Source: Acidovorax delafieldii
GTDB taxonomy: Bacteria; Pseudomonadota; Gammaproteobacteria; Burkholderiales; Burkholderiaceae_C
NCBI RefSeq assembly: GCF_007993815.1
Contig: NZ_VJWE01000015.1
Coordinates: forward strand, 134,694 to 198,693
Length of the DNA stretch: 64,000 nucleotides
Direction: 5' to 3'
The position numbers were made by a program, and so were the translations under genes. This document shows positions 48,592-59,500 of this stretch, in pieces; the stretch's first letter is position 1, and each line of letters begins with the position of its first letter. The notes under the pieces were generated by a model that searched no databases, was not told the DNA's origin, and was given only the letters and a program-made list of their open reading frames with translations.

Positions 48592-49534
48592 GGGGTGGCA
48601 TCACAAAACCCTCCAGGGCCTGTGTTTCATCAATCGTGGTTTCTTCTTCGTCGCCGTCGGTCTCGTCGTCCTCAGGCTGTGCCCAGAACATGCGGTCGGG
48701 CACGATGTGCCCCATGCCGGGGCGAAAGCCTGCGTCCAGGCAGCGGTCGAGGTAACCCAGCGCTTCGCTGGTCGCTTCGCCCAAGTCGTTGCCGCTGGCC
48801 ACCAGGGCAGTGAGTGCGGCCGAGAGCGTATCGCCCGCGCCCGAGAAGGTGGCGTCAAACAGCTCGAACTTGCCACTGCCCAGCACGGTCTGCGGCGAGG
48901 CCAGTACGTTCTCGACGAACTGCTCGGGCAAGGGGATGCCAGTGACCAATGTGTAGGGCACGCCCATCTCGGACGCTGCGCGGGCAATGTCCCGGGCGGT
49001 GGGGCTGCGCTCGCCCGTCCAGTCCGGCAGCAGCCAGCGCCACAGGGTGCTGTGGTTTCCAACCAACACCGAGGTCTGGGGCAGCAGCAGCTCGCGGAAG
49101 GCGTCGAGGTACTCGTCGATCAGCTCGTCACGCCACCAGGACAGGTTGGGCATGTAGGCGATCACGGGGACTTCGTCATAGTCGGTCGTGATCTCGGCAA
49201 TGGTGCTGATGTTCTCGGGGCTGCCCACAAAGCCGACTTTGATGGCCTGTACGGGCAGGTCTTCCAGCACGGCCCGCGCCTGCTCGGACACAGCCTCGTC
49301 GTCGAAGCTGAAGTGGTCAAAAATCTGAGCGGTGTCGCGGGCATAGGCCCCGGTGACCACAGCGATCGGATGCCCGCCGACCGAGGCGATGGTGGTGATG
49401 TCGGCGGTCAGCCCGCCGGCTCCGCTGGGGTCGCTGGCATTGAACACCAGCACACAGGCCGGGCTCGCTTCCTCCGCGTCATCGTCGTCAATATCTGGGA
49501 TTTCTGGGGGGGGAAGGGAGGCTTTGATGGTCAT
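48575..49534 (-). CDS. Divergent ThiD-like hydroxymethylpyrimidine kinase
   Basis: 319 residues, ribokinase fold. [20 protein letters not shown] (about 32-51) is the ThiD substrate motif, but the C-terminal anion-hole motif reads [12 protein letters not shown], with Asp as in ribokinase/PfkB enzymes, where true ThiD has a Cys (GTGCT). The acidic N-terminus ([10 protein letters not shown]) and acidic tail (about 285-305) are unusual. It may phosphorylate HMP or a related alcohol; substrate specificity is uncertain. The N-terminal coding part contains a C8 tract at 49506-49513. It is divergent from rubredoxin and overlaps hemL. Confidence 0.78.
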   Translation of the reverse strand: MTIKASLPPPEIPDIDDDDAEEASPACVLVFNASDPSGAGGLTADITTIASVGGHPIAVVTGAYARDTAQIFDHFSFDDEAVSEQARAVLEDLPVQAIKVGFVGSPENISTIAEITTDYDEVPVIAYMPNLSWWRDELIDEYLDAFRELLLPQTSVLVGNHSTLWRWLLPDWTGERSPTARDIARAASEMGVPYTLVTGIPLPEQFVENVLASPQTVLGSGKFELFDATFSGAGDTLSAALTALVASGNDLGEATSEALGYLDRCLDAGFRPGMGHIVPDRMFWAQPEDDETDGDEEETTIDETQALEGFVMPPHDTKH

Positions 49535-49628
49535 GGACCAGATCCTGCTGGAGGGGTGGCACGGAAGCTGCAGGCCGCGGAGATCACTAGATACAATCGT
49601 TGCATTCTATGTGAAGGCCCTTTAAGCT

Positions 49629-49802
49629 GTGACCGACTTTAAAACTTGGATGTGTTTGATTTGCGGCTGGATTTATGACGAGGCTGAGGGGTCTCCCGAA
49701 CACGGCATTCCACCCAACACCCCCTGGGATCAGGTCCCGATGAACTGGACCTGCCCAGAATGTGGTGCCCGCAAGGAAGATTTCGAGATGGTCCAGATCT
49801 GA
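49629..49802 (+). CDS. rubA: Rubredoxin
   Basis: 57 residues from GTG 49629. Two iron-binding pairs are present, MCLICGWIYDEAEG and WTCPECGARKEDFE, with PPNTPWDQVP between them as in classical rubredoxins. Small cytoplasmic Fe(Cys)4 electron carrier. A GAAGG sequence lies 11 bases before the start, rather far. It is divergent from the ThiD-like gene and 59 bases upstream of pilG. The redox partner is not apparent here. Confidence 0.95.
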   Translation: MTDFKTWMCLICGWIYDEAEGSPEHGIPPNTPWDQVPMNWTCPECGARKEDFEMVQI

Positions 49803-49861
49803 GGCGCTCCAGCACCAATCGCTGCTGCGTTGTTTATTTTCTCCATCGGGAGCAGTGACAA

Positions 49862-50260
49862 TTGACTACAACAGGCGCATCTTTCAAAGTGCTCGTGGTG
49901 GATGACAGCAACACCATCCGTCGAAGCGCCGAGATTTTTCTCAAGCAGGGGGGGCACGAAGTCTTGTTGGCCGACGACGGCTTTGATGCTTTGGCCAAAG
50001 TCAACGATTACCAGCCTCAGCTGATTTTCTGCGACATCCTCATGCCCAAGCTCGACGGGTACCAGACCTGCGCCATCATCAAGCGCAACGCCCGTTTCGC
50101 AGATACCCCGGTGGTGATGCTGTCCTCCAAGGACGGCGTGTTCGACAAGGCGCGTGGGCGCATGGTCGGCTGCCAGGAATATCTCACCAAGCCGTTTACC
50201 AAAGACCAGCTGTTGCAGGCAGTGCAGCAGTTTGGCAATTCCCAACAAGGAGCCATGTAA
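49862..50260 (+). CDS. pilG: Twitching-motility response regulator PilG
   Basis: 132 residues, single receiver domain. Phospho-acceptor Asp58 (FCDILMPKLDGYQTC), N-terminal VLVVDDSN, Lys in YLTKPFTKDQ. The only suitable start is TTG 49862, with GGAG 9 bases upstream. It is first in the Pil-Chp operon; by family knowledge phospho-PilG promotes pilus extension through PilB. Its stop overlaps the pilH start by one base. Confidence 0.93.
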   Translation: MTTTGASFKVLVVDDSNTIRRSAEIFLKQGGHEVLLADDGFDALAKVNDYQPQLIFCDILMPKLDGYQTCAIIKRNARFADTPVVMLSSKDGVFDKARGRMVGCQEYLTKPFTKDQLLQAVQQFGNSQQGAM

Positions 50261-50625
50261 TGCCCATTCAGAAAGTATTGGTCGTCGACGACTCGAAGAC
50301 CGAGTTGATGTTTTTGACGGACCTGCTTCAGAAAAAAGGCATGCAAGTCCGTACCGCAGAAAATGCCGAAGAGGCGTTTCGTCGTCTGGCCGAAGAAAAG
50401 CCTGACCTCATCCTGATGGATGTGGTGATGCCAGGCCAAAACGGGTTTCAGCTCACGCGTGCCATTACCCGTGACCCCCTTTACGCTGATGTGCCCATCA
50501 TCATGTGCACCAGCAAGAACCAGGAAACCGACCGTGTCTGGGGTATGCGCCAGGGTGCGCGCGGCTACATCACCAAGCCGGTGGATCCCGCAGAGCTGCA
50601 GGCCAAAATTGACGCTCTGAACTGA
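50260..50625 (+). CDS. pilH: Twitching-motility response regulator PilH
   Basis: 121 residues, single receiver domain with Asp54 (LILMDVVMPGQNGF) and YITKPVDPAEL near the end. By family knowledge it is the second CheY-like output of ChpA and counteracts or drains PilG signalling. It overlaps pilG by one base and is followed after 15 bases by pilI. Confidence 0.93.
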   Translation: MPIQKVLVVDDSKTELMFLTDLLQKKGMQVRTAENAEEAFRRLAEEKPDLILMDVVMPGQNGFQLTRAITRDPLYADVPIIMCTSKNQETDRVWGMRQGARGYITKPVDPAELQAKIDALN

Positions 50626-50640
50626 GGCAGCGGCGCGCTC

Positions 50641-51168
50641 ATGGCAAACCGCGAAGCCCTACGGGAGCTCCAGACCCGACTTGCCAGCCGCTTGCAGGCT
50701 GCAAGGTCCGAAGGTACGTCCGTGTCCTCCTGGCTGGCTGTAGAGTCCGCCGGGAATTTCTATTTGCTGCCCCTGGGGCAGTCCGGGGAAATCTTCCCTT
50801 GGGTATCGGTGCAGGCCGTGCCTTACACCCAGAGCTGGTTTCTGGGGGTGGCCAACCTGCGCGGCGGCTTGGTGGGGGTGGTGGATCTGGCCGGGTTGCT
50901 GGGGTCCACCGCAGCACGCACCGAGCAAGCCCTGTCCGAGGCCAGCCTGCTGGCATTCAATGCGGCGCTCGACGTTAATGCTGCCTTGCTGGTGGACCGC
51001 CTCGCCGGTCTGCGCGGCACGGATGCGTTTGTGTCGTCCGAGCCGCCCGCCGAGGATTCACCCAGCTTCTTCGGCACCACCTATATCGATTCCAGTGGCA
51101 CACGCTGGCAGGAGCTGAACTTGCAGATCCTGTCCCAACATCCCGCTTTCCTGAGCATCAGTGCTTGA
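50641..51168 (+). CDS. pilI: CheW-like adaptor PilI
   Basis: 175 residues with a CheW domain (about 30-170: WLAVESAGNFYLLPLGQSGE, WFLGVANLRGGLVGVVDLAG). It links the PilJ receptor to the ChpA kinase at the cell poles. It lies between pilH and pilJ, with gaps of 15 and 21 bases. Confidence 0.92.
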   Translation: MANREALRELQTRLASRLQAARSEGTSVSSWLAVESAGNFYLLPLGQSGEIFPWVSVQAVPYTQSWFLGVANLRGGLVGVVDLAGLLGSTAARTEQALSEASLLAFNAALDVNAALLVDRLAGLRGTDAFVSSEPPAEDSPSFFGTTYIDSSGTRWQELNLQILSQHPAFLSISA

Positions 51169-51189
51169 GTTTTTCTGTAAGGCTGCACC

Positions 51190-53478
51190 ATGTCCGTCGT
51201 CAATCAATTTGGAAAACTGTTCAACCGGAAACCCGCCACGCCTGACACAGGCGCAGCCACCGGCGCGACCGACGATGGGCAGGATCTCCTGGCCACGGGG
51301 GCTCTGGATGGTTCGCAACTGCGCGACTCCTACCAGGCCGAAGCCATGAACAGCGTCCAGGGCGATCCCGACGGCTACACGCCCGAGTTGACCGCGCCCG
51401 AGGCCGAAGAAGACCTCATCAGCCTGCCCCTGCTGGGCCGCTCGACCGCTGCCGGCCATCAGCGCCGACTGCTGGCCTTGCTGGCCGTGGGTGTGGTGGT
51501 GCTGGCGCTGATCGCCGGTTGGGTGCTGCAGCAGGCCGACCGTTCCGCACAGCAATTGGCCGCTACCGGTCAGTCGCTGATGCAGTCGCAACGTCTTGCC
51601 AAGTCGGTGTCGCAGGCGCTGGTGGGTAGCCCACAGGCCTTCCCGGACGTGGTGGAAAGCTCTGGCGTGCTGGCCCGCAACGTGCGCGCCCTGAATGCCG
51701 GTGACAACGAGCTGGGTGTGCAGTCGCTGGGTGAACCCTTCAAGCCCGATCTGGACGCCGTCAACCCCCTGATGGAGCGCGCCGAGCGCAACGCCAGCGT
51801 GGTGATGGGTCAGCAAAAGATCCTGACGCAGGTGGGTGACGCTCTGCGCACCATCAACCGCCAGTCGTCCGACCTGCTGGAAATCGCTGAAACGGTCTCC
51901 TCGCTCAAGCTGCAACAAAATGCGCCCGCTGCCGAAATCTCCGCCGCAGGCCAGCTGGTGATGTTGACCCAGCGTATCGGCAAGTCGGCCAACGAGTTCC
52001 AGACGATGGAAGGCGTGAGCCCTGAGGCCGTGTTCCTGTTGGGCAAGGACTTGAACTCCTTCAAGGAAATCGCGCAGGGCCTGCTGGAAGGCAGCCCCGA
52101 GCTGCGCCTTTCGGCCACCAAGGACGCGCAGACCCGCGAACAACTGGAAGCGCTGATCAAGCTGTACGAACAGACCCGGACCCAGGCCAGCGCGATTCTG
52201 GGCAACCTGCAAGGTCTGGTGTCTGCCCGCGAAGCGCAGTCCGCCATCATTGCCGACAGCGAGCCACTGCGCCGCCAGCTGGAAGGTCTGCAGAGCAAGC
52301 TGTCCGCCCAGACCGGTCTGGGCGCCGGCCAGTTCGCCGCTCTGGCGCTGGCAGGCTTGTTCGTGCTGCTGTGCGGTATCGGCATTTCGCGCGTCCAGCT
52401 GCTGGACAGCCGTGGCCGTCAGGCAGCTGCTGAAAATCAGCAACGCGACGCCAAGCGCCAGGAGCAGGAAGCCAAGCGCGTCAACGACGCCAACCAGGCC
52501 GCCATTTTGCGTTTGATGAACGAACTGCAGTCGGTCGCTGAAGGTGACCTGACGCAAGAAGCCACCGTGACGGAAGACATCACCGGCGCCATTGCCGACT
52601 CGGTGAACTACACGGTGGAAGAGCTGCGTCAACTGGTGGGCAGCGTGCAGAACACGGCGACTCGCGTGGCGCAGACGACTGCCCAGGTGGACAACACCTC
52701 GACCGAACTGCTGGCGGCATCGACCGAGCAGCTGCGTGAAATCCGCGAAACCGGCCGCTCCGTTCTGGACATGGCGACCCGCATTAACGAGGTGTCTACA
52801 CAAGCGCAAGAGTCCGCCACGGTGGCCCGTCAGTCGCTGCAAGCCGCGGACTCGGGTCTGCAGGCCGTGCAGAACGCTATCGGCGGTATGAACTCCATCC
52901 GTGACCAGATCCAGGACACCTCCAAGCGGATCAAGCGCCTGGGTGAATCGTCGCAGGAGATCGGTGAAATCACCGAGCTGATTTCTGACATTACCGAACA
53001 GACGAACGTGCTGGCTCTGAACGCTGCCATCCAGGCTGCATCCGCCGGTGAAGCCGGTCGCGGCTTCTCGGTGGTGGCGGAAGAAGTGCAGCGTCTGGCT
53101 GAACGTTCGGCCGATGCGACGCGCCAGATTTCTGCCCTGGTGAAAGCCATTCAAACCGATACCCAGGATGCCGTGGCTGCTATGGAGCGCTCCACGCAGG
53201 GTGTGGTGGAAGGGGCACGCCTGTCCGACAGCGCTGGTACTGCGCTGACCGAGATTGACCGCGTGTCGCGCCGTTTGGCCGAACTGATTGAGCAGATTTC
53301 GTCTTCGACTTCCCGGGAAGCTGTTCTGGCCAACGAAGTGGCCGACAACATCCAGCACATTTTTGCGGTGACCGAGCAGACGGGTGAAGGTACCCGCACC
53401 ACAGCGCAACAGGTGCGCGAGCTCTCGCACATGGCCGAGGAACTGCGCCAATCGGTGGCACGTTTCAAGATCGCCTGA
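51190..53478 (+). CDS. pilJ: Type IV pilus methyl-accepting receptor PilJ
   Basis: 762 residues. Cytoplasmic N-terminus, membrane helix near 94-116 (LALLAVGVVVLALIAGWVLQ), periplasmic region with two PilJ helical-bundle repeats (about 120-375), second helix near 380-400, HAMP, then an MCP signalling domain with hairpin tip LNAAIQAASAGEAGRGFSVV. The tip IQAASAGEAGRGF is a pilus-type variant of the canonical MCP tip. It senses pilus or surface signals and drives ChpA. Confidence 0.95.
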   Translation: MSVVNQFGKLFNRKPATPDTGAATGATDDGQDLLATGALDGSQLRDSYQAEAMNSVQGDPDGYTPELTAPEAEEDLISLPLLGRSTAAGHQRRLLALLAVGVVVLALIAGWVLQQADRSAQQLAATGQSLMQSQRLAKSVSQALVGSPQAFPDVVESSGVLARNVRALNAGDNELGVQSLGEPFKPDLDAVNPLMERAERNASVVMGQQKILTQVGDALRTINRQSSDLLEIAETVSSLKLQQNAPAAEISAAGQLVMLTQRIGKSANEFQTMEGVSPEAVFLLGKDLNSFKEIAQGLLEGSPELRLSATKDAQTREQLEALIKLYEQTRTQASAILGNLQGLVSAREAQSAIIADSEPLRRQLEGLQSKLSAQTGLGAGQFAALALAGLFVLLCGIGISRVQLLDSRGRQAAAENQQRDAKRQEQEAKRVNDANQAAILRLMNELQSVAEGDLTQEATVTEDITGAIADSVNYTVEELRQLVGSVQNTATRVAQTTAQVDNTSTELLAASTEQLREIRETGRSVLDMATRINEVSTQAQESATVARQSLQAADSGLQAVQNAIGGMNSIRDQIQDTSKRIKRLGESSQEIGEITELISDITEQTNVLALNAAIQAASAGEAGRGFSVVAEEVQRLAERSADATRQISALVKAIQTDTQDAVAAMERSTQGVVEGARLSDSAGTALTEIDRVSRRLAELIEQISSSTSREAVLANEVADNIQHIFAVTEQTGEGTRTTAQQVRELSHMAEELRQSVARFKIA

Positions 53479-53529
53479 CGCAGCAGTTAGTCATCAACCA
53501 GCTGGCTCATTGCAGCCGGGGACGAATCC

Positions 53530-56500
53530 ATGTCATCTATTGATGTCAACAATGCACCGGCCGCCGACGGGACCCAGGGAGATCAGGACCTGGGTCCTTT
53601 GGCTTGGGTGCTTGACGAGCTGCGCAAATCGCTGGACGGTGCTGTCAAGGCGATGCGGCGCTTTGTGCGTGATGCCGAGGTAGCACGCGAGTCCGATCTG
53701 GCGGCGCTGGACGCTGGCCCCCTGCGCATTGCGCGCCAGCAACTGCACCAAGCCTGTGGTGCGCTGGAAATGGTGGGCATGGGTCCTCCGGCGCTGGTGT
53801 TGCGGTCCATGGAATCGGCGGTGCAGAAGTTTGTTCAGCGCCCCGAAACCTGCAGCGATGACGCTGCCGCCGTGATCGAGCGCGCCAGCTTTGCGCTGAT
53901 CGAATATCTGGAAACCGTGCTGGCGGGCAAAGCCGTATCGCCCGTGGCCCTGTTTCCGCAGTACCGCGATGCCCAGGCATTGGCAGGCGCTGACCGTGTT
54001 CATCCCGCTGACTTGTGGCCGGTAGAGCGCCGTTTCCGTGAACCCGAAGGTGCGGTGTCGCGCCCACCTCTGCCCTACGGTCCCGAGGCGCGGGCGCGGC
54101 TGGATGCAGCTGTGCTGCGCATCGTCAAGTCGGGGGACCTGAAGGCCGCCCTGAGCCTGCGCGACACCTGCCTGGGCTTTGTGGCCGCACAAACAGATCG
54201 GCAGGCGCGTGCGTTCTGGAAAATTTGCGCGGGTTTCTTCGATGCGTTTGGCTCTGGCCTTTTGCCGCCAGATGTGTACGTCAAGCGCGTGGCATCCCGT
54301 GTGCTCATGCAGTACGCCACGTTGGCCAAGGGCGATCCGACGATCGCCGACCGGCTGGTGCAGGACCTGCTGTTCTTCTGCTCGCAGGCCAAGGTAGCCG
54401 ATCTGGCAGAGGACGCAGCGCCCTCATTGCGTGCTGTCCGTCAGGCCTTTGCGCTGGACCGCTTCAAGCCGGTGGACTACGAGACTGCCCGCTTCGGACG
54501 TTTTGACCCGGCGGTGTTGACGCAGGCGCGCAAGCGCATTGCGTCGGCCACGGAAACCTGGTCTGCCCTGGCGGGTGGCGACCGCAACAAACTCAAGCCA
54601 GCGGCAGACCAGTTCAGCCTGGTGTGTGATTCGCTGCGCAAGCTCCATCCGGGCAGTGAGAACCTGGCGCAGGCGCTGACGCGTGCCCTGGATTCAACCA
54701 CCCGGTCGGGCGAACCCCCGTCGCCCGCATTGGCGATGGAAGTGGCTACCTCCGTGCTGTACCTGCAGGCAGCTTTTGAAGAGCTGGACACGGCAGACGA
54801 ACAGATGGAAGCCCGCGCCAGCCGTCTTGCAGAGCGTCTGGATGCGGTCACGGCGGGTGCCGAACCCGAACCCCTTGAACAATGGATGGAAGAGCTGTAC
54901 CGCCGGGTCAGCGACAACCAGACCATGGGCAGCGTGGTCGATGAGCTCCGGGTGACCCTGGGCGAGGCTGAAAAGGCCATGGACCAGTTTTTCCGCAACC
55001 CGAAGGACACTGGTGTGCTGGCGACCGTGCCAGGGCATCTTGCGCAGATGCGCGGCGTGCTGTCGGTGCTGGGGCTGGATCAGGCATCACTGGCGGTGGT
55101 CCGCATGCGCGACACGGTGGAGCGTCTGCTGATCAACGAGGTGCCCGAAGAAGAACGCCAAAGCGCGTTTGAAAAGCTGGGCAACAGCCTGGGCGCATTG
55201 GGTTTCCTGATCGACATGCTGAGCTATCAGCGCACCATGGCGCGCAAGCTCTTTGTGTACGACGAAGAACTGGGCGAACTGCGCATCCTCATGGGTAAAA
55301 CCCGTGCGCGCGCCTCTGATGCTGTGGAAGAAGCGCCTGCCAAGCTGGAAGAGCGTTCTGCCACCTTGGTGCCAGACGTGATTCCCCGCTTTCCGGTGCA
55401 GGAGCCTGTCAGCGAGCCCACGGACTTTGCACCGTTCCCTGATTTTGAGTCGGCCCCCGCAGCCGATGCCAGCGTGGCGGCAGAGCCCGCAGGCCTGGCC
55501 CCGGATATCTCCTTTGACGTTCCCGCCGTTGCCGCGCCCGTACCGCTGGAAGCAGCTTCTCCGGCGGCTGCGCCCGCTCCAGTGCCCGATGTCGAAGATG
55601 AATTGCTCGACGTGTTCCTCGAAGAGGCACGCGAAGTGGTGGTCAACGGCCTGGCTGCCATTGAGCAGCTGCGGGGCGAACCTGGTGACCTGAGCGAGCA
55701 GACCACACTGCGCCGTGCGTTCCATACGCTCAAGGGCAGCTCGCGCATGGTGGGGCTGAACGACTTTGGCGAAGCAGCCTGGTCGATGGAGCAGGTGCTC
55801 AACGTCTGGCTGGCCGAACAAAAGCCCATGCAGCCGAGCTTGTTGCAGTTGTCCACCGACGCACTGCATGCTTTCAGCAGCTGGGCAGACGACATCGCCG
55901 CAGGCCGCGCGACGGGCTGGGACCCTGAGTCCTTCCGGCGGTCGGCAGACGCCATGCGCCTGGATGGCACGCTGGTACCGCTGGCGATGCCGTCGGGTGG
56001 CGGTATGGCGTCCGAACCTACAGCCCCACAGGCCGTACCGGAGCTTGCCGAGGCCGCGCCAGAGCCGGTGGATGCCCTCTCCGCCGAAGTGCTCAGCGAA
56101 GAACTGACGGTGCCGGATTTCCAGGCTACCGAGATCTCCGAACATGTGCCCGAACAGCCCGTCGAGAGTGCCAACGGTGCCCCGGAAGTGGCCGAGGAGA
56201 TCGACTTCTCGGTGTTCACTGCAGCTTTGAACGAGTCTGCCCACGAACCTGCACCTGTGGTCGATCCGTCCAGCGTGGACTTTGTCCTCGACCTGGAGCT
56301 GCCTGACCTGGAACCTGTGTCTGCGGAAGCGCCTGTGCCTGCAGTGGATCACGCAGAAGCTGTCGATGCGCCGCTGCAAGCGCCCGCAGGCGCCCTGGGC
56401 GACGAACTATTGCTGCCAGAAGACCTGGTGCTCGATGCCGCCGAACCGCAAAACGTGGTGGATATAGAGGCCCCCATTCCTTCGGATGGGTTGGAAGCCC

Positions 56501-59500
56501 TGGACGTGGCTGAGCTGGAGAAGCTGCTGGAGGCCGAGTCGGCCGAGGCTGCCGAACTGCTTGCACCTGGCCCCGAGGACGTGGCTGTGGCCGGTTCCGA
56601 AGCGTCGCCAGACGACCTGATCGCTGAAGTGGAGCCCGCGCAAGAAGTGGCGCATCTGCTCGATGCCCTGCCGCAGGAAGAAGGCGGCAGCGACGATGCG
56701 GTGAAGGTCATCGACACGCTGCGCATCGGTATCCCGCTGTACAACGTGTACCTGAATGAGGCCGATGAATGGTCTCGTCGCTTGGTGACCTGTTTGCAGG
56801 AATGGGCGCTGGAGCTGCATGAGCCACTGCCTGACACGGCCGTGGCCCTGTCGCACTCGCTCGCCGGCAGTTCGGCCACGGTGGGCTTCACCGCGCTGTC
56901 CGAAATGGCCCGCGTGCTGGAGCACACGCTGCAGCATGTGCAGCTGCAGTCGGGTGGCACCGAGGAGCAGGCGGCGGCGTTCATGGCAGCAGCGGAAGAC
57001 ATCCGTCGCCTGTTGCACCAGTTTGCTGCCGGGTTCCTCAAAGAGCCCAGCCCGGAAGTGCTGGCCCAGCTGCGCCAGATTCTGGAAACCGAGGTGGTCA
57101 GCACCCAGTCTCCACCCGAGGAAGATGCGCAGGCCTACCTCGACGCCGCAGAGCAGGAAGCGTCCGAAATTGCTGCGGCCGAGTTGGCACCTGAGCCGGT
57201 GGTGGAGGTGCCTGTGGTGGATGCAGAGCCTGAGGCTGTTGCATCGGCTGTGCCTGCCCCCGTGGTGGGCCATGTGGCGCCTGCGCTGTCTGCAGTCATC
57301 CACGACCACGACCAGCACATTGACGATGCCATTGCGCACGCCATTGCCTCGATCCCGGACGCGGACGATGACATCGATGCGATCGACGTCATCGACCCCG
57401 ACCTGTTCCCCATCTTCGAGGAAGAGGCGGCCGAGTTGCTGCCCCAGCTTGGTGGTGCGTTGCGCCAATGGGCGTCGCGCCCCGACAACCTCAGCGCCCG
57501 CAGCGAAGTATTGCGAGCCCTGCACACGCTCAAGGGCAGTTCGCGACTGGCCGGGGCGATGCGCCTGGGCGAAATGGCCCACCGGCTGGAATCTGCGATC
57601 GAGCAGCTGGACGCAGAAACCGTCACGGCCGACCAGATCGAGCCGTTGCAAGGCAGTTTCGATGGACTGCAAGCCAACTTCGAGGCCCTGCGTGCCATTG
57701 GTCAGGGGCCTTCCGACACAGTGGTTACTCTGCCGGTCGAAGCCACACCGGCCTTGCGTGCCAATGTGGCGGATGGGGCCGAAGCCTCCGTCCCCTCGGC
57801 GGCAGCATCTTCTGCCAAGCCTCTGGCGATAACGGCTCCGGCCGTACGCCTGCCCGGACCGTCCCAGCTGGCGCCCCTGCGGGTGGCAGCCAACCAGTCG
57901 GTGCGCGTGCGTGCACAGCTGCTGGACCGCCTGGTTAACCAGGCGGGCGAGGTGATGATCAGCCGTTCGCGTCTGGACGCGCGCCTGGGCCAGTTCCGCA
58001 GCTCACTCACCGATCTGTCGGGCAATCTGGACCGCTTGCGCCAGCAGTTGCGCGACATCGAGGTGCAGGCCGAATCCCAGATGCAGTCGCGCCTGGCGCT
58101 GTCCAAGGACTCTGCTGCGGGCTTCGATCCGCTGGAGTTCGACCGCTTCACACGGGTGCAGGAGTTGACCCGCATGATGGCCGAGTCGGTCAACGACGTG
58201 GCCACGGTGCAGCGTAATCTGCAACGCGCCATGGAAGGCGCTGAAGATGACTTGATTGCCCAAGGTCGCCAGGCGCGTGAGCTGCAACGCGATCTGCTGC
58301 GCACACGTATGGTGGAGTTCGAGGGGATTGCCGAGCGCTTGTACGCGGTGGTGCGCCAGGCCTCGAAGGAAACCGGCAAGCAGATCAAGCTGGACATCAC
58401 CGGCGGCTCCATCGAAATGGACCGTGGCGTGCTGGACCGCATGACGCCCGCCTTCGAACATTTGTTGCGCAATTGCGTGGCCCACGGCATTGAAGAGCCT
58501 GAAGTGCGCACGGCGGCCGGCAAGCCGTCGTCGGGCACCATCACGGTGGATCTGCACCACGAAGGCAATGACGTATCGGTCGAGTTCCGCGATGACGGAG
58601 CGGGTCTGAACCTGCCGCGCATTCGCGAAAAGGCCGTGTCACAGGGCATCGTGGAGCCCGGCGTGGAGCTGAGCGATGCGGATGCGGCCAACCTGATCTT
58701 CATGCCAGGCTTCTCGACGGCCTCCGAAGTGACTGGTCTGGCAGGGCGGGGCATCGGCATGGACGTGGTGCGTGCTGAGATCAATGCGCTGGGCGGCCGC
58801 ATCGAAACCTCCACCGAGGCGGGCAGGGGTGCGGCATTCCGCATGGTGCTGCCGTTGACCACCGCAGTGACGCAGGTGGTGATGCTGCGCTCGGGTGATT
58901 TGGCGATCGGCGTTCCGGCCAACGTGGTCGAGATTGTCCGCCGCACCTCGGCCCCTGACTTGGCAGAGGCTTACCGTACCGGCGTGTTTGACGACGGCAT
59001 GGAGAAAATTCCGTTCTTCTGGTCGGGAGCCCTGCTGCAGTCGTCCAGCCGCAGCACCGAGCCGGCGGGCAAGACCCGCCCGGTGGTGATCTTCCGAAGC
59101 GCTGCCCAGCGTGTTGCGATGCACGTGGACGAAGTGCTGGGCAACCAGGAAGTGGTGGTGAAGAACCTGGGGCCGCAGTTGTCCCGTCTGCCGGGTCTGG
59201 CGGGCATGTCCGTGCTGGCATCGGGTGCCGTGGTGCTCATCTATAACCCGGTGGCCTTGGCCACGGTGTATGGCGACCAGGTGCGTGCGGCCAGTGCCGA
59301 CATGGCACCAGCGCCCGACACCCCCGCCGCAGGCGGCACGGGTAAGGCCGTCGTGTCTCAGCAGTTGTCGGGACCGAGCCAGGTGCCGCTGGTGCTGGTG
59401 GTGGACGATTCCATCACCGTGCGCCGCGTGACGCAGCGTCTGCTGCAGCGCGAAGGCTACCGTGTGGCTCTGGCGGCCGATGGCCTGCAGGCGCTGGAGC

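Noticed and set aside
51058..53451. 797-codon open frame on the minus strand across pilJ
   Set aside because: A GC-skew shadow of pilJ; the peptide is low complexity (His, Gln, Leu, Gly) and unrelated to any family.
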